Below are positions 48,724 through 49,691 of a stretch of DNA of 49,691 nt, piece by piece. The translations under genes and the position numbers were made by a program. The DNA is taken from IMG/VR virus record IMGVR_UViG_3300042554_000720, positions 1 through 49,691 of that record. One strand, given 5' to 3'. The notes below the pieces were generated by a model that saw only the letters and a list, made by a program, of their open reading frames with translations, was not told the DNA's origin and did no database searches. This DNA is from a virus. How positions within the stretch are numbered: the stretch's first letter is position 1; the number at the start of each line of letters is the position of its first letter.

Positions 48724-49073
48724 GCTTTCTCTTCCTTTGATTTAAGTTTATGGCAAGGCTTACACAATACTTGTAGGTTGTCTACGGGGCAAAATAGGCG
48801 CTGTACATATTCGTCCCAAGAACTAAAACCACGCACAGGGTCAACAACAGGGCGAATGTGGTCCACTTCGACGTTTGTACTAGTGAACTCATCAGAACAC
48901 TTTGCGCACTTGTAGTGGGCGGCTTCTCTTCCACTCTTTCCTTTCCGTTTACCAGTGTAGGCGCCCTTTAGCGTAATCCACTTGTTTGGGAATCGCCGCA
49001 TACCCCCACGCAGTGTACTAGTAATGAATGCGTTGAATCTACCCTCTGTCCATCCCTCTACAGGTACAATCAT
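48534..49073 (-). CDS. HNH endonuclease with out-of-frame-looking tail
   Basis: 179 residues. Zinc HNH core: CAKC, then VEVDHIRPVVDP, then LQVLCKPCH. The first 120 residues resemble compact HNH nucleases. The last 60, Ser/Lys/Thr-rich (RRKPPSTSSSKTLTTTRK), overlap the 81-residue gene in another frame and look like readthrough, so a lost stop codon or frameshift is likely. Probably a homing-type nuclease. Confidence 0.7.
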   Translation of the reverse strand: MIVPVEGWTEGRFNAFITSTLRGGMRRFPNKWITLKGAYTGKRKGKSGREAAHYKCAKCSDEFTSTNVEVDHIRPVVDPVRGFSSWDEYVQRLFCPVDNLQVLCKPCHKLKSKEEKACRTLLTSEKTTLQSDNPPLKKRRKPPSTSSSKTLTTTRKVASSARASGKPSAKKRVASSRTK

Positions 49074-49279
49074 AGAGTAGGTGGTTTAGGAACAACTTTA
49101 GGAGTGCTCACTTGACACACCATGAAGAGGTTTCTGTCTAGGTACATGCCGTTGGTGTGGCACTCTTCTACAATGGTGTTTTGTTTCTGTGTTCTACCCA
49201 TAATGTGCCCACCAACAAAGCTGCCAAGTATGATGACTAAGCTGAAAATAAACACGAAAACGCTGTGGTCTCTATCCAT
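49070..49279 (-). CDS. Small membrane protein with C-terminal Cys pair
   Basis: 69 residues. One N-terminal transmembrane helix (about 6-25: SVFVFIFSLVIILGSFVGG), then a periplasmic-type segment with two cysteines (ECHTNGMYLDRNLFMVC) that could form a disulfide, and a Pro/Lys-rich end. It is a possible periplasmic-facing or spanin-like protein, but no lipobox or partner is seen. Overlaps the thyX stop by 8 nt. Confidence 0.65.
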   Translation of the reverse strand: MDRDHSVFVFIFSLVIILGSFVGGHIMGRTQKQNTIVEECHTNGMYLDRNLFMVCQVSTPKVVPKPPTL

Positions 49280-49691
49280 TTACAAGTGCTCCATAGCTAA
49301 TTGGAAATAGTCGTTTCACTTCCTTACTAATAAGGGAAGCAACCTCTCGTGTCTCAAGTTGAGTGCCATTACCAGTACGCAGTTTTACAAAGTGCAGCCA
49401 GCTTCGCAAAGTACCGTTCATGTACATGCGGCTCATCGTAAGACCCTCAGGCAGTACAGCACGCGCCACTTCTTTAGCAATGCCGCTATCCAGTGCCCAT
49501 TTGTACAGACGCAAGGCATCTTGCCGCAACACATCTTGTTGGTACGCCCACTTCTCTGCAAGATCAGAGTCTACGCAGGGAAGACTACTCTGCCTGTTTT
49601 TAGTATCTTGTAAACGGGCATCACGAATAGGGGCTGCGGGTAGTTTATCAATACTGGCGTATCTTTGGCTAAACTCTTGGAAGGTAAAGCT
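49272..49691 (-). CDS. thyX: ThyX, C-terminal part (continues the gene cut at position 1)
   Basis: The last 140 codons as displayed; bases 49565-49691 duplicate 1-127, so the non-redundant part is 49272-49564. The C-terminal conserved region is present: AKEVARAVLPEGLTMSRMY, then NGTLRSWLHFVKLRTGNGTQ and ETREVA, which carry the folate- and FAD-contacting arginines. Together with the part at 1-358 the gene encodes 216 residues. Confidence 0.92.
   Translation of the reverse strand, partial: SFTFQEFSQRYASIDKLPAAPIRDARLQDTKNRQSSLPCVDSDLAEKWAYQQDVLRQDALRLYKWALDSGIAKEVARAVLPEGLTMSRMYMNGTLRSWLHFVKLRTGNGTQLETREVASLISKEVKRLFPISYGALVNG
49565..49691. repeat. 127-bp exact repeat of positions 1-127 (assembly overlap)
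   Basis: The last 127 bases equal the first 127. The reading frame of thyX continues through it, and 127 is a common assembler k-mer length. This marks a circular contig rather than a biological terminal repeat; true ends cannot be told from this. Confidence 0.85.

Noticed and set aside
49565-49691. 127-bp repeat as a biological direct terminal repeat
   Set aside because: Length equals a common assembly k-mer and the repeat lies inside a coding gene; better explained as circular overlap.
1-49691. Phage-encoded RNA polymerase, integrase, repressor or reverse transcriptase
   Set aside because: No ORF shows the motifs of any of these families, so they are reported as absent.

Overview
The window is one complete, circularly assembled genome of a virulent tailed phage with a podovirus (T7-like) virion. 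Bases 1-127 recur exactly at 49565-49691, so the unit is 49,564 bp and was opened inside thyX. T7-type internal core proteins, a tail nozzle, a portal and large terminase, a family A DNA polymerase with separate helicase and primase, and the lack of any integrase, repressor or phage RNA polymerase all point to a lytic podophage that depends on host RNA polymerase. An rRNA-type BoxA, DnaA boxes and Fur-like boxes suggest a proteobacterial host, possibly a betaproteobacterium; that is inference only.

Layout: a non-coding control region (about 15.3-17.07 kb) separates two divergent transcription units. Leftward from 15.3 kb to 1 and on from 49.56 to 45.37 kb runs the early/middle unit: many small coupled ORFs, a CobT-like VWA protein and CobS-like AAA+ ATPase pair, a deaminase-like protein, a series of small beta-rich proteins, primase, DnaB-like helicase, DNA polymerase, an OB-fold protein, a Cas4-like exonuclease, a metallophosphoesterase, HNH/Endo VII nucleases, ThyX and a B12-dependent class II ribonucleotide reductase. 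Rightward from 17.07 to 45.32 kb runs the late unit: two beta-helix tail spikes, lysis and terminase genes, a GC-rich adhesin cassette, TerL, portal, scaffold, capsid, tail adaptor and nozzle, internal virion proteins, endolysin, small virion proteins and a holin. The two units converge on a bidirectional terminator at 45341-45373.

The control region is unusually rich. On the leftward strand it holds a consensus BoxA followed by two tandem hairpins with identical TTCGATT loops, which looks like a nut antitermination site or a tRNA T-arm mimic. It also holds a helically phased DnaA-box cluster beside an AT-rich tract (candidate origin), three Fur-box-like motifs, three related palindromes of the form TAGGG-N4-CCCTA placed near promoters, and a tRNA-Met-like element just before the first late gene.

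The most notable gene-level points are the CobS/CobT-like pair (the latter with an extra HExxH domain) alongside a B12-dependent reductase, and a GC-rich adhesin cassette that seems to have been inserted inside an older tail gene. Nothing was computed or searched beyond reading the sequence, so all family calls rest on visible motifs and gene order.
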